From Cryobacterium levicorallinum (GTDB lineage: Bacteria > Actinomycetota > Actinomycetes > Actinomycetales > Microbacteriaceae): 64,000 bases of DNA. This document shows, in pieces, positions 25,932 through 35,998 of the stretch; the first letter of the stretch is position 1, and each line of letters starts with the position of its first letter. The notes beneath the pieces were generated by a model. It was not told the origin of the DNA. It searched no databases and saw only the letters and a program-made list of their open reading frames with translations. The position numbers and the translations under genes were made by a program. The DNA lies in NCBI RefSeq assembly GCF_004402405.1, contig NZ_SOFE01000011.1, forward strand, positions 124,001-188,000, in the 5' to 3' direction.

Positions 25932-26612
25932 TTAGCCTCGTTCGTCGACCTTCACGCCAGAATCGGCGGCAGGAGAATCGATCGGTGTCCCGCCCAGTCG
26001 TTTACCTCGTCGGCGCTTGCGCACGCCGGCCACGACGCCGACCAGGATCTCGTAGCCCGCGTAGGCGAAGAGCAATGAAGCGGCCACCGGAATGAGCCAG
26101 GCCCGATTGGAACCATTGACCGCACTGTTGACATACCCAATCAGCGGAACGGAGTACCAGAGCTGCCCTTGCACCTGCGCTTCGAGCACGGCGTCAGCAT
26201 CGGCCGCCCCGTTGTTGTCACCCTTCGTGACGAACGTGCGCTCACCCGCCGAGGTATTGATGGCGATGATGCGGTGGGTGATGACGCCGCGTTTTCCGGT
26301 CTCCATTTGGTAGGTGATGACATGACCCAGTACCAGGGCATCCACTTCAACCGGCCGAACGATGATCAACGTGCCGGGCGGAAAGCCCGGCTCCATCGAG
26401 CTGGTGAGTACGGTCAGTGGGATCGATCCGGTGAACTTTGGGATCACGATCAGCACCACGGCGAGCGCGATAACGAGCAGCAACACGGCCAGACTCAGGG
26501 CAAACCTGATCTGACGCCACAGACTAGCGGCCTTTCTGGCCGGTTTGGGCAGCGGATATTGATCGGCCGGGAGAGTCGCGCTCAAAGCTTCACTCTTCAC
26601 GCGACTCTCCAT
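25932..26612 (-). CDS. sipW: SipW-type signal peptidase I
   Basis: 226 residues from the chosen ATG (a GTG three codons earlier is also possible; neither has a clear ribosome site). Helix one at about 35-58, catalytic Ser72 in LTSSMEPG, His113 in VITHRI, Asp132 in TKGDNN, second helix at about 170-195, then a basic tail RKRRRGKR. It is closely similar along its length to the peptidase at 18459 (for example PLTVLTSSMEPG and GQLWYSVPLIGYVN against GRLWYAVPFVGYVN), so the two are paralogues. It is preceded by two tandem alternate-signal substrate genes that it most likely serves. Confidence 0.9.
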   Translation of the reverse strand: MESRVKSEALSATLPADQYPLPKPARKAASLWRQIRFALSLAVLLLVIALAVVLIVIPKFTGSIPLTVLTSSMEPGFPPGTLIIVRPVEVDALVLGHVITYQMETGKRGVITHRIIAINTSAGERTFVTKGDNNGAADADAVLEAQVQGQLWYSVPLIGYVNSAVNGSNRAWLIPVAASLLFAYAGYEILVGVVAGVRKRRRGKRLGGTPIDSPAADSGVKVDERG

Positions 26613-26629
26613 TCTGGGCACAGGGGCAG

Positions 26630-27190
26630 TTACAACGTCTGCGAAAGGATCACCGCGAGGCCGGACAGGTAAACCGCCCCGGTCTTCGCATCGTCGTCAA
26701 CCGCGGCGTCTTCTGGGAATGCGATCGTGACGGTAACGAGAAGCTCATGCTCGCCAGCAGTCAGGTCGAACCCCGTGCGACCAACGCCCACACTGGCGCC
26801 AACCCCTCCGCCTTCAACCACCTCGACCGTGGTGGCTTTTGTGAGGAGCTCTTCCAGCGCCAGGTTCGCTTCCACGTCGTCGGAAATGATCGAGCCATGG
26901 TCGATGACAATTTGCGCCAGGATATTATCGCCCTGCGCGTCCACGTTAAGCACGGACTCGTAGGTGAGGATGTCACCCGGAACAATGAGGTATTCGTCGA
27001 TGCTGGTGATCGCGTCGTCGTCCTGATCGGCCCAGGTACCTTCCTCCGCCTCGACCGTCAGCGTTCCAGCCGTGATGGTCGCACCGGCGATTGCCACGGT
27101 GTCATTCCACAGCGCGAACGTCCCGGCCCCGCCGAGGAGAAGTACGATACCGGCTGCACCTGCTATTGATCCCGTGAGGATCTTGTTCAT
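26630..27190 (-). CDS. Alternate-type signal peptide exported protein
   Basis: 186 residues. The N-terminus MNKILTGSIAGAAGIVLLLG and GTFALWNDTVAI match the alternate-signal family; next come ATITAGTLTVEAEEGTWADQ, LIVPGDILTY and a C-terminal VTIAFPEDA. Strongly similar to the neighbour at 27402, pointing to a tandem duplication. The mature protein is acidic and has no Cys. It ends 17 bases before the signal peptidase start, so they are surely co-transcribed. Role unknown; probably exported and processed by that peptidase. Confidence 0.83.
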   Translation of the reverse strand: MNKILTGSIAGAAGIVLLLGGAGTFALWNDTVAIAGATITAGTLTVEAEEGTWADQDDDAITSIDEYLIVPGDILTYESVLNVDAQGDNILAQIVIDHGSIISDDVEANLALEELLTKATTVEVVEGGGVGASVGVGRTGFDLTAGEHELLVTVTIAFPEDAAVDDDAKTGAVYLSGLAVILSQTL

Positions 27191-27336
27191 GAAGTTCTTC
27201 CTTTACAAAATTCGGGGGAAACGAGAAGAGATGGACCCCTTAGCGTCTTGCGCCGACGTTTAGGACAGGATCGGCGACATCCGTTCAAAGCCCGAATCAG
27301 CCTGCTCCTGGGCAGACCTGGCTACACGGCCAACGG

Positions 27337-27377
27337 GGAGAGTCGCGCGTTCGAATGTAAATTTCACGCGACTCTCC
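27337..27377. terminator. Hairpin between two tandem exported-protein genes
   Basis: Eleven-base arms GGAGAGTCGCG / CGCGACTCTCC with a 19-base loop, 25 bases beyond the stop of the upstream gene. The distal arm with flank (TTCACGCGACTCTCC) is identical to the first codons of the peptidase gene at 26596-26610, so the hairpin seems to be built partly from a duplicated gene start. It may lower read-through. Confidence 0.55.
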
Positions 27378-27401
27378 GCTCGCTGGCCTGCCGAGGAGTT
27401 A

Positions 27402-27980
27402 TTAAAGGTGCTGCGTCAGCTTGACCCCGAGCTCGGACAGGTTGACCGATCCGGTCTTCGCAGCGTCGTCGTCTTCGTATTCGGCCGGGAATGTGATCGT
27501 GACGATCACCTGGTATTGAACGGAACCTTGCAGGAGTTCGAAATCAATTGACTGGTCGCCCCGAACGGGGGCCGGGCCGGCAGGACCCTCGTGGCGAGAC
27601 ACTTCCACCGCGGACACGTCGGTGTACTCCTTGAGAATCTTCTCGAGCGCCTTGTCTTCGGCAGAGTCGCTGTTCGCAGTGAGCTGACCCTTGTCGACAG
27701 ACAGCAGCGCCTTGATGTTGTCACCGAGAGCTTCCACGTCGAGTAGCGTCTGGTAGGTGAGGGTGTCACCCGGAACGATGCGGTAGTCCGCAATATTAAT
27801 CGCGGCCTCCGTCTGGTCTGTCCAGACGCCTTCCCCCGCTTTGACCGTCAGTGTGCCAGCCGTGATGTCCGCACCGGCGACCGCCGCGGTGTCAATCCAG
27901 AGCGCGAAGGTTCCCGAGCCGCCGAGGAGAAGAGCGGCAACAGCAGCGCCGGCGATAAAGCCCTTGATCATTCTGTTCAC
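27402..27980 (-). CDS. Alternate-type signal peptide exported protein
   Basis: 192 residues from a GTG start, chosen because VNRMIKGFIAGAA lines up with the starts of the two paralogues and AAAGG lies about seven bases before it; the open frame has one more possible start 15 bases upstream. Family blocks: GTFALWIDTAAVAGADITAG, VKAGEGVWTDQ, RIVPGDTLTY, VTITFPAEY. First gene of a unit with its paralogue and the SipW peptidase. The conserved 100-bp element lies just upstream. Likely exported; no catalytic motif seen. Confidence 0.82.
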   Translation of the reverse strand: MNRMIKGFIAGAAVAALLLGGSGTFALWIDTAAVAGADITAGTLTVKAGEGVWTDQTEAAINIADYRIVPGDTLTYQTLLDVEALGDNIKALLSVDKGQLTANSDSAEDKALEKILKEYTDVSAVEVSRHEGPAGPAPVRGDQSIDFELLQGSVQYQVIVTITFPAEYEDDDAAKTGSVNLSELGVKLTQHL

Positions 27981-28017
27981 AATTGTGCCTTTCAATTTTC
28001 GGTTTTTGGTGTGAAAT

Positions 28018-28116
28018 AATGAAATGTTTTCACTATTCCCAACCAGAACCTTAGAGTTGAAAAAAGCTCAGGTATTCCCCCATTGGGTACTCACGCCACC
28101 AAGTGAGGGATGGAAC
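28018..28116 (-). promoter_or_regulatory. Conserved upstream element, copy B
   Basis: Aligns with 25786-25888. Identical runs include ATGTTTTCACTATTCCCA and CCCCCATTGGGT, and the distal GGGATGGAAC is kept. It starts 38 bases upstream of the chosen start at 27980, the same distance as copy A from its gene, which supports co-regulation of both units. Confidence 0.75.
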
Positions 28117-28136
28117 ACGGGTTGGCCCAAAACGAA

Positions 28137-28200
28137 AAAACGGGCAAACGGATGCTTCACCCCTGTGATGTTGCCGGGGTGAAGCATCCATTTGCCCGCT
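28137..28200 (-). terminator. Terminator of the malate synthase gene
   Basis: Long inverted repeat: CGGGCAAA, GGATGCTTCACCCC, 12-base loop, GGGGTGAAGCATCC, TTTGCCCG, with one mismatch. On the minus strand it ends in a run of T (28135-28140), 20 bases after the malate synthase stop. Confidence 0.9.
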
Positions 28201-28219
28201 TTCGCGAACGCCGAATGAG

Positions 28220-29908
<1,689 letters not shown>

Positions 29909-30144
29909 GGTCTGGCTCCTTGCGAAAGTAGGTGAAACCGACAGGGGGCGAACCCGAATTGCGGTGCGCCCGATCTCAGGCTGAATGGTGGTGGAACGGT
30001 TCTGCTTCGGTCGAACCGATGAGCGCGAGGGTGGATGCGTTCAGTGTTCAAATCGTCGTTACTGGCCTGTGTTCATACTCTGCCGGGTCTGCACGCTACA
30101 AAACCAAAATATACCGGCAGAAGAAACCCCGTTCTTCTGATTGT

Positions 30145-30157
30145 GGAAACTTTTGAA
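30145..30157 (+). promoter_or_regulatory. Possible RamB-type site
   Basis: GGAAACTTTTGAA resembles the corynebacterial RamB motif (two purines, AACTTTGCAAA) with a few mismatches. It lies 18 bases upstream of the regulator start, in the gap shared with aceB. No other clear element was seen in the 267-base gap. Confidence 0.35.
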
Positions 30158-30175
30158 TCGTGTGACACTGTGTGA

Positions 30176-31657
30176 ATGGTTCCCGCTGAAGCCCTCGCCG
30201 CCCTGTCGTCCCTCGCCGTCGATGAACCCGAGCTCGACGCTCTCACCCTCGGGCGGCGCATCCGCGAGCTGCGTACCGCCCGCCGCATGACGCTCGACAC
30301 CCTCGCCGCCGCCATCGACCGCGCGCCGTCGCAGGTGTCGATGATGGAGAACGGCAAGCGCGAACCGCGCCTGTCCATGCTGCGCACGATCGCCCTCGCC
30401 CTCGGCACGACCGTTGATGAATTGATGCGAACGGATGCCCCCTCCGAGCGAGCCGCACTGGAAATCTCGGTCGAACGCGCCCAGCGCGGCCCGGTGTTTC
30501 AGGCGTTGGGCCTCCCCCGCATCCGTGTGAGCAAGGGGCAGAGCGACGAAACGCTGCACACCATTCTGAGCCTGCACAACGAGATCGACCGGCTCAACCG
30601 GGAACGAGCCGCGACCCCGGAGGAAGCCCGGCGGGCTAACTCGGCCCTGCGCCAGATCATGCGGCAGCAGGACAATTATTTTCCCGAGCTTGAGGCCCAG
30701 GCCCTCGAAATTCTCACCGCGGTGGGGCATTCCGGCGGCCCGGTATCGCAGCAGCTCGTCGCCGACATGGCCACCCATCTGGGCTTCTCACTGCACTACG
30801 TGAACGATCTGCCGCACTCCACCCGGTCGGTCACGGACAAACGCAACGGGCGGATTTACCTGCCGACGAACCGCTCGGCCTCTCGGGATTCCCGCTCCCC
30901 GATCGTGCAGGCCTTCGCCAGCGAACTATGCGCACACGAGGAACCGAAAAATTATGCAGAATTTCTGCGTCAGCGGGTGGAGACGAACTATCTCACCGCC
31001 GCCATTCTGCTGCCGGAGCGTGATGCCGTTCGCATGCTGACCGAAGCGAAGACCCTGCGGCGCATCTCGATGGAAGACCTGCGCGACGCCTTCGCCGTCT
31101 CCTACGAAATGGCCGCACATCGCTTCACCAACCTCGCCACCGCCCGGCTCGAAATTCCGGTGCACTTCATGAAGGTGCACGAGTCGGGCACCATCATCAA
31201 GGCCTACGAGAACGACAATGTGCGCTTTCCCAGCGATGCGCTCGGCGCGGTCGAGGGCACCACGGTTTGCCGCAGCTGGACCGCCCGCACCGTATTCGAC
31301 GTTGCCGATCGCTTCAGCGCCTGGTACCAGTACACCGACATGCCAGCCGGAAGCTTCTGGTGTACCTCACGCGTCGAGAAGGCCAAGGAGGGCGAATACT
31401 CGGTGAGTGTGGGCGTTCCCTTCGCCCACGTGAAGTGGTTTCGCGGGCGTGAAACGTCAAACCGCGCCGTGTCGCTCTGCCCGGACGAGTCGTGCTGCCG
31501 CCGGGCGCCCGACAACCTGGCCGACCGCTGGGCCGGGCAATCCTGGCCAGCCGCGCGCACGCCGACCAGCCTGCTCGCCGCACTGCCCACCGGAACATTT
31601 CCCGGCGTCGACCAGACTGAGGTCTACCAGTTTCTCGAGGCCCACTCGCCGCACTGA
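30176..31657 (+). CDS. ramB: RamB-like regulator (XRE helix-turn-helix with short-chain fatty acid-type domain)
   Basis: 493 residues. The N-terminal XRE helix-turn-helix is at about 20-75 (RRIRELRTARRMTLDTLAAA, APSQVSMMENGKREP). The central part contains the ImmA/IrrE-like region with an altered metal motif (ELCAHEEPKNYAEF, VETNYLTAAILLPE), and the C-terminus is the Cys-rich domain typical of RamB/PrpR proteins (CRSWTARTVF, CPDESCCRRAP). RamB-type regulators control acetate or propionate use. It diverges from aceB, which is the expected target. Start ATG has no ribosome site; leaderless translation is possible. Confidence 0.88.
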   Translation: MVPAEALAALSSLAVDEPELDALTLGRRIRELRTARRMTLDTLAAAIDRAPSQVSMMENGKREPRLSMLRTIALALGTTVDELMRTDAPSERAALEISVERAQRGPVFQALGLPRIRVSKGQSDETLHTILSLHNEIDRLNRERAATPEEARRANSALRQIMRQQDNYFPELEAQALEILTAVGHSGGPVSQQLVADMATHLGFSLHYVNDLPHSTRSVTDKRNGRIYLPTNRSASRDSRSPIVQAFASELCAHEEPKNYAEFLRQRVETNYLTAAILLPERDAVRMLTEAKTLRRISMEDLRDAFAVSYEMAAHRFTNLATARLEIPVHFMKVHESGTIIKAYENDNVRFPSDALGAVEGTTVCRSWTARTVFDVADRFSAWYQYTDMPAGSFWCTSRVEKAKEGEYSVSVGVPFAHVKWFRGRETSNRAVSLCPDESCCRRAPDNLADRWAGQSWPAARTPTSLLAALPTGTFPGVDQTEVYQFLEAHSPH

Positions 31658-31909
31658 GCACCACGATGACCCGGCGGCGGAGGATTCACTGGGTCTAACT
31701 GGAAGATTACTGGGGTGTGAGCATCCGCTCAAAAAAAGAAAAACAAACCGGTACGTTGTTGGCACCGGTATTAGCTAGCATTGGGTAGACGTGAGGGTGC
31801 TGTCGAGTCTGGCACACGCTCACAGCCCTATGCACCAGAGAGTTTCGGTTGTGAGCGTCAGTTCCACGTTTCAGTCCCTGCTCTCGCCCTACTGAAATGC
31901 GAGCTGACC

Positions 31910-32878
31910 ATGACTGATGCTCGCGCCGTTCTTCGTCGGATCAATCTCGCCGTGCGGGCAGGAATCCCCTCGGCCGAGTCGGCACTCACGCCGCCGGACG
32001 AGTCGCTCGATCCCGCCGCGCCGACTGCACCGACCGCGGAGACCACGGTTCCGCTGCCGTCGCACTGGTTTCGCTCGGCGGCCGTGCTGGACGTGCGCGG
32101 ACTGCGCGTTGCTGCGGGAGCCCGCCCCGACGCACCGCTGCTGGTCAATGGCATCTCACTTTCTATAACCCGCGGCGAAGTGATCGGGCTGGTCGGCGAC
32201 GCCAATTCCGGCGCCCTCGAGATCGCCCAGTGCATCGCCGGTCTGCTGCCGGCTCCGGCGGTCATCCGTTCCGGGTCGATTCTGTTCAACGGCGGGGAAC
32301 TGGTTGGTCTGCCCCCGCGACCGCGCGACCGGCCGCGGGACGCAAGGATCGCCTACCTGCCGCGCGATCCACTCGGCAGTCTCGACCACGGAGTGACCGT
32401 CGGAACGAAGCTGACCGCACCGCTGCGTTACCTCGGCCTGGCCAAGACGGCCGCCTATGAGCGTTCGCTGGCCCTGCTGGATCAGGCTGGGGTCGAGCGC
32501 CCGGAGGACACGTTCATGTCCTACCCGCACCAGCTGTCGCACGTGGTCGCCCAGCGCGTACACATTGCCGCTTCACTCGCGAGCAAGCCCGACCTCGTCG
32601 TGGCCGATAACCCCACAGACGCCCTGGACGCGTCAGACAGCTCAGACATTCTGGACCTGCTGCGGATGTTGCAGCGCGACAACGGGCTGACGATGATCAT
32701 GGTCACGCGCTCGATCAGCGTGGCGGCGCTAACCTGCCAGCGGGTCGCCGTTGTTCGTTCCGGCACAATCGTGGAATATGCCTCGGTCGCCGAACTCTTC
32801 GGCTCGCCAAAGCATCCGCATACCCGCGAACTGCTGCATGCGGAGCAGAATCAGTGGCCAGGGAGCCCCGCGCTGTAG
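31910..32878 (+). CDS. ABC ATPase homologue with degraded catalytic motifs
   Basis: 322 residues with the fold of peptide/nickel-type (DppD/OppD) ABC ATPases, including the C-terminal HPHTRELLHAE block. Every catalytic motif is altered: Walker A reads GDANSGALE (residues 96-104, no Lys), the Q-loop region YLPRDPLGSL has Arg for Gln, the signature LSHVVAQRV (209-217) replaces LSGGQ, Walker B ends ADNPTDALD with Asn234 for Glu, and the switch His is Arg267 in VTRS. The frame is intact with normal codon use, so it is a pseudo-ATPase rather than a decaying gene. No permease is nearby. Start at 31910 is uncertain; the frame opens 129 bases earlier. Confidence 0.8.
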   Translation: MTDARAVLRRINLAVRAGIPSAESALTPPDESLDPAAPTAPTAETTVPLPSHWFRSAAVLDVRGLRVAAGARPDAPLLVNGISLSITRGEVIGLVGDANSGALEIAQCIAGLLPAPAVIRSGSILFNGGELVGLPPRPRDRPRDARIAYLPRDPLGSLDHGVTVGTKLTAPLRYLGLAKTAAYERSLALLDQAGVERPEDTFMSYPHQLSHVVAQRVHIAASLASKPDLVVADNPTDALDASDSSDILDLLRMLQRDNGLTMIMVTRSISVAALTCQRVAVVRSGTIVEYASVAELFGSPKHPHTRELLHAEQNQWPGSPAL

Positions 32879-32982
32879 CTTCTGCGGCTGCGTCGTCTTT
32901 AATCATCCGCTGCTATATCTTTGACAAACCAGAGTTTGCATCGGCGCCGGTATTTGGTGCCTGACCAGTGAAGGATAAGCCT

Positions 32983-34347
32983 ATGACCAGCTACGCAGTC
33001 ATCAACCCGGCCAACGGGGCGACAGTCAAGACCTACGACACAATCTCGGATGCCGACCTCACCACCGCGATCACCGCCGCAGACGACGCCCACACCTGGT
33101 CGCGCTCCGTCAGCGTCGATGATCGCGCAGCGCTCATCCGCCGCGTGGCCGAACTGCACCGCGAGCGCCGCCAGGAGCTTGCCGAGATCATCGTGCGCGA
33201 AATGGGTAAGCCCATGGAGCAGGCCCTCGGCGAGGTCGACTTCAGCGCCGATATTTACGCCTATTACGCCGACAACGCGACGGACCTGCTGAAAGACGAA
33301 GCCATCACCCTGCTCGCCGGCGAAGGTTCGGCGCTTATGCGTCGCAGCTCACTCGGCGTGCTGCTCGGAATCATGCCGTGGAACTTTCCTTACTACCAGG
33401 TTGCCCGGTTCGCCGGACCAAACCTGATCATCGGCAACACCATCCTGCTCAAGCACGCCGAGCAGTGCCCAGAATCGGCCGCCGCGATCGCGCAGATCAT
33501 GCTCGACGCCGGTTTCCCCGAGGGTGCTTACACCAACCTCTACGCTTCCCATGATCAGATCGCCACGGTCATCGCCGACAAGCGCCTGCAGGGTGTCTCG
33601 CTCACCGGTTCGGAACGCGCCGGAGCGGCGATTGCTGAGCTGGCCGGACGCAACTTGAAGAAGGTCGTGCTCGAGCTCGGCGGCTCCGACCCGTTCATCC
33701 TGCTGTCCACCGACGACCTGGATGAGACCGTCGGTGCCGCCGTGGCTGCTCGCATCGACAACAATGGCCAGGCCTGCAATGCTGCCAAGCGCTTCATCGT
33801 CATCGAGGAGCTATACCAGCCCTTCCTCGAAAAGTTCACGGCGGCAATCAATGCCGTCGAGCTGGGCGACCCGACCAAAGACGGTACCGGACTCGGGCCG
33901 CTTTCCTCGAAAAAGGCCACCGAGACTCTGACCGAGCAGGTTGCGCGCGCGGTGGCTCAGGGTGCCACCCTCGTCACGGGCGGAACCGCTGAGGGCAACT
34001 TCTTCGCCGCAACCGTGCTCACCGACGTGTTGCCCGGGTCCGATGCCTTCCACGAAGAATTCTTCGGCCCGGTCGCACAGATCTTCAGCGTCCCCGACGA
34101 GGCCGCAGCACTAGCATTGGCCAACAACACTCCGTTTGGCCTGGGTTCCTACGTCTTCACGACCGACCCAGAGCAGGCACTGCGCGTGGCCGACGGCATT
34201 GAGGCTGGCATGGTCTTCATCAATTTGGTCGGCGCCGACGGTGCCGAGCTGCCCTTCGGTGGCGTCAAACGTTCCGGCTCGGGGCGCGAACTGGGCCGTT
34301 TCGGTGCCGACGAATTCGTCAACAAAAAGATGATTCGCATCGGCTGA
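32983..34347 (+). CDS. gabD: NAD(P)-dependent succinate-semialdehyde dehydrogenase
   Basis: Aldehyde dehydrogenase of 454 residues that probably oxidises succinate semialdehyde to succinate. Conserved motifs: GIMPWNFPYYQ, VVLELGGSDP with general-base Glu231, NNGQACNAAKRF with nucleophile Cys265, and EEFFGPVAQIF. The length is that of the short NAD-dependent Sad/YneI-like subgroup. The ATG at 32983 follows AAGGATAAGCCT, preferred over an ATG-like start 15 bases earlier. The preceding gene is the ABC homologue 104 bases upstream; no GABA aminotransferase is adjacent, so the exact aldehyde is inferred. Confidence 0.9.
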   Translation: MTSYAVINPANGATVKTYDTISDADLTTAITAADDAHTWSRSVSVDDRAALIRRVAELHRERRQELAEIIVREMGKPMEQALGEVDFSADIYAYYADNATDLLKDEAITLLAGEGSALMRRSSLGVLLGIMPWNFPYYQVARFAGPNLIIGNTILLKHAEQCPESAAAIAQIMLDAGFPEGAYTNLYASHDQIATVIADKRLQGVSLTGSERAGAAIAELAGRNLKKVVLELGGSDPFILLSTDDLDETVGAAVAARIDNNGQACNAAKRFIVIEELYQPFLEKFTAAINAVELGDPTKDGTGLGPLSSKKATETLTEQVARAVAQGATLVTGGTAEGNFFAATVLTDVLPGSDAFHEEFFGPVAQIFSVPDEAAALALANNTPFGLGSYVFTTDPEQALRVADGIEAGMVFINLVGADGAELPFGGVKRSGSGRELGRFGADEFVNKKMIRIG

Positions 34348-34569
34348 CCCGTCCGCTGCGGCAGCTTCTCAGCGGATGCGCGCGCCCCCTACGGCTGCGC
34401 GCTACGCCACAGCTACCGGAGCGCGTACCCGACTGGGCACGGCCGAGACAAGCGATGGCGGCGGGTTGCTCGCGGGGTGTCGAGTGTTGAGCTGAGGAGC
34501 TGAGGAGCAAGTGCTCCCTGCCAGCGCGACCCACGGAGAACCAACCCGGCCATCATCATCCGTTTAAAT

Positions 34570-34603
34570 GAAGCAGGGCCCGTCCGAAGACGGGCCCTGC
34601 TTC
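34570..34603 (-). terminator. Terminator of the rplK-rplA operon
   Basis: Perfect 15-base arms GAAGCAGGGCCCGTC / GACGGGCCCTGCTTC closed by a TTCG tetraloop on the minus strand, 15 bases after the rplA stop and followed by ATTTAAACG. The preceding 220 bases up to the dehydrogenase stop contain no gene that I can support. Confidence 0.85.
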
Positions 34604-34617
34604 AGTGAAGCGGATGC

Positions 34618-35307
34618 TTAGATGCTGTTGACATCGAGCTGGATGCCAGGACCGAAGGTGGTCGAGACGACGCCCTTCGTGATGTAACGGCCCTTGGACG
34701 AGCTCGGCTTGAGGCGAACAATCTCTTCGAGCGCTGCGGAGATGTTCTCGTTGAGCTGCTCGGCGGAGAAGGATGCCTTGCCAACGACGAAGTGCACGTT
34801 GGAGTGCTTGTCGACGCGGAATTCGATCTTTCCACCCTTGATGTCGGACACGGCCTTGGCGACGTCGGGCGTCACTGTTCCGGTCTTCGGGTTCGGCATG
34901 AGGCCACGCGGGCCGAGAACCTTTCCGAGACGACCGACCTTACCCATGAGCTCGGGGGTCGAAACGGCGGAGTCGAACGAGGTGTAACCAGCGGCTACCT
35001 TCTCGATAAGCTCGTCGCCACCGACCTCGTCGGCGCCGGCTGCGATAGCCGCTTCGGCGGCGGGGCCGGTTGCGAAGACGATGACGCGGGCGGTGCGGCC
35101 GGTGCCGTGCGGGAGGATGACGGTTCCACGAACCATCTGGTCGGCCTTGCGCGGGTCGACTCCGAGGCGGAGGGCGACCTCAACCGTGGAGTTGAACTTC
35201 GCGGAGCCGGTCTCCTTGGCGAGGGTGACGGCTTCGACGGGCGTGTAGAAGTTGTCTTCGCCGATTTTCGCGGCGGAGGCGCGGTACGCCTTTGACTTGG
35301 TTGCCAT
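34618..35307 (-). CDS. rplA: Ribosomal protein L1
   Basis: L1-stalk protein of 229 residues that binds 23S rRNA and, in many bacteria, represses its own operon. It shows [18 protein letters not shown] at the N-terminus, the signature block [39 protein letters not shown] and the C-terminal [11 protein letters not shown]. Length is normal. It lies 123 bases downstream of rplK and is the last gene of the operon. Confidence 0.98.
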   Translation of the reverse strand: MATKSKAYRASAAKIGEDNFYTPVEAVTLAKETGSAKFNSTVEVALRLGVDPRKADQMVRGTVILPHGTGRTARVIVFATGPAAEAAIAAGADEVGGDELIEKVAAGYTSFDSAVSTPELMGKVGRLGKVLGPRGLMPNPKTGTVTPDVAKAVSDIKGGKIEFRVDKHSNVHFVVGKASFSAEQLNENISAALEEIVRLKPSSSKGRYITKGVVSTTFGPGIQLDVNSI

Positions 35308-35430
35308 GTGAAATCTCCTGTATGTACTTCAGAGTGTGGTGCGAGCCTGGCAGGCTCTTCCACTAATTGCTTAGGGTGCTCACGCGCCGTGTGGCGCAGA
35401 AGCGAGGGGGTGTTCGCGCAGTTGTTAGTG

Positions 35431-35862
35431 CTAGGCGCTGACCGTGATGCCCATGGAACGGGCGGTTCCGGCGATGATCTTCGCGGCGGCGTCGATGTCG
35501 TTGGCGTTGAGGTCAACCATCTTCGCTTCAGCGATCTCGCGAACCTGAGCCTGCGTGAGGTTGGCAACCTTGACGGTGTGCGGGGTTCCGCTGCCCTTGG
35601 CGACGCCGGCAGCCTTCTTGATGAGCTCCGCTGCGGGCGGGGTCTTCAGGATGAAGGTGAACGAACGGTCGTCATAGACGGTGATCTCAACGGGGATGAC
35701 GTTGCCGCGCTGGGCTTCGGTCGCTGCGTTGTAGGCCTTGCAGAACTCCATGATGTTAACGCCGTGCTGACCCAGTGCCGGCCCGATGGGCGGTGCGGGG
35801 TTGGCTGCGCCGGCCTTGATCTGAAGCTTGATCAGACCGGTAACCTTCTTCTTCGGTGCCAT
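35431..35862 (-). CDS. rplK: Ribosomal protein L11
   Basis: 143 residues, part of the GTPase-associated centre with the 23S rRNA. Starts [20 protein letters not shown], with the Pro-rich [20 protein letters not shown], the flexible linker, and [15 protein letters not shown]-terminal domain ends with [10 protein letters not shown]. Complete. Placed between nusG and rplA as in most actinobacteria. Confidence 0.98.
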   Translation of the reverse strand: MAPKKKVTGLIKLQIKAGAANPAPPIGPALGQHGVNIMEFCKAYNAATEAQRGNVIPVEITVYDDRSFTFILKTPPAAELIKKAAGVAKGSGTPHTVKVANLTQAQVREIAEAKMVDLNANDIDAAAKIIAGTARSMGITVSA

Positions 35863-35998
35863 TGTGTTGTCCTTCGTATTGATGTGCGAGCTGCCCCGAA
35901 GGACTGCTCTCCCGGTGGCCCGGATGGGCCCCGGTGGTTTGGGAACCTAGCGTGGATGACCCGCGCGGGTCATCCGTTCTGCCGGTAAGAGGTGCTGG

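Noticed and set aside
31781-31909. N-terminal extension of the degenerate ABC protein
   Set aside because: The added 43 residues have no family resemblance and the region looks like promoter DNA; kept as a start uncertainty.
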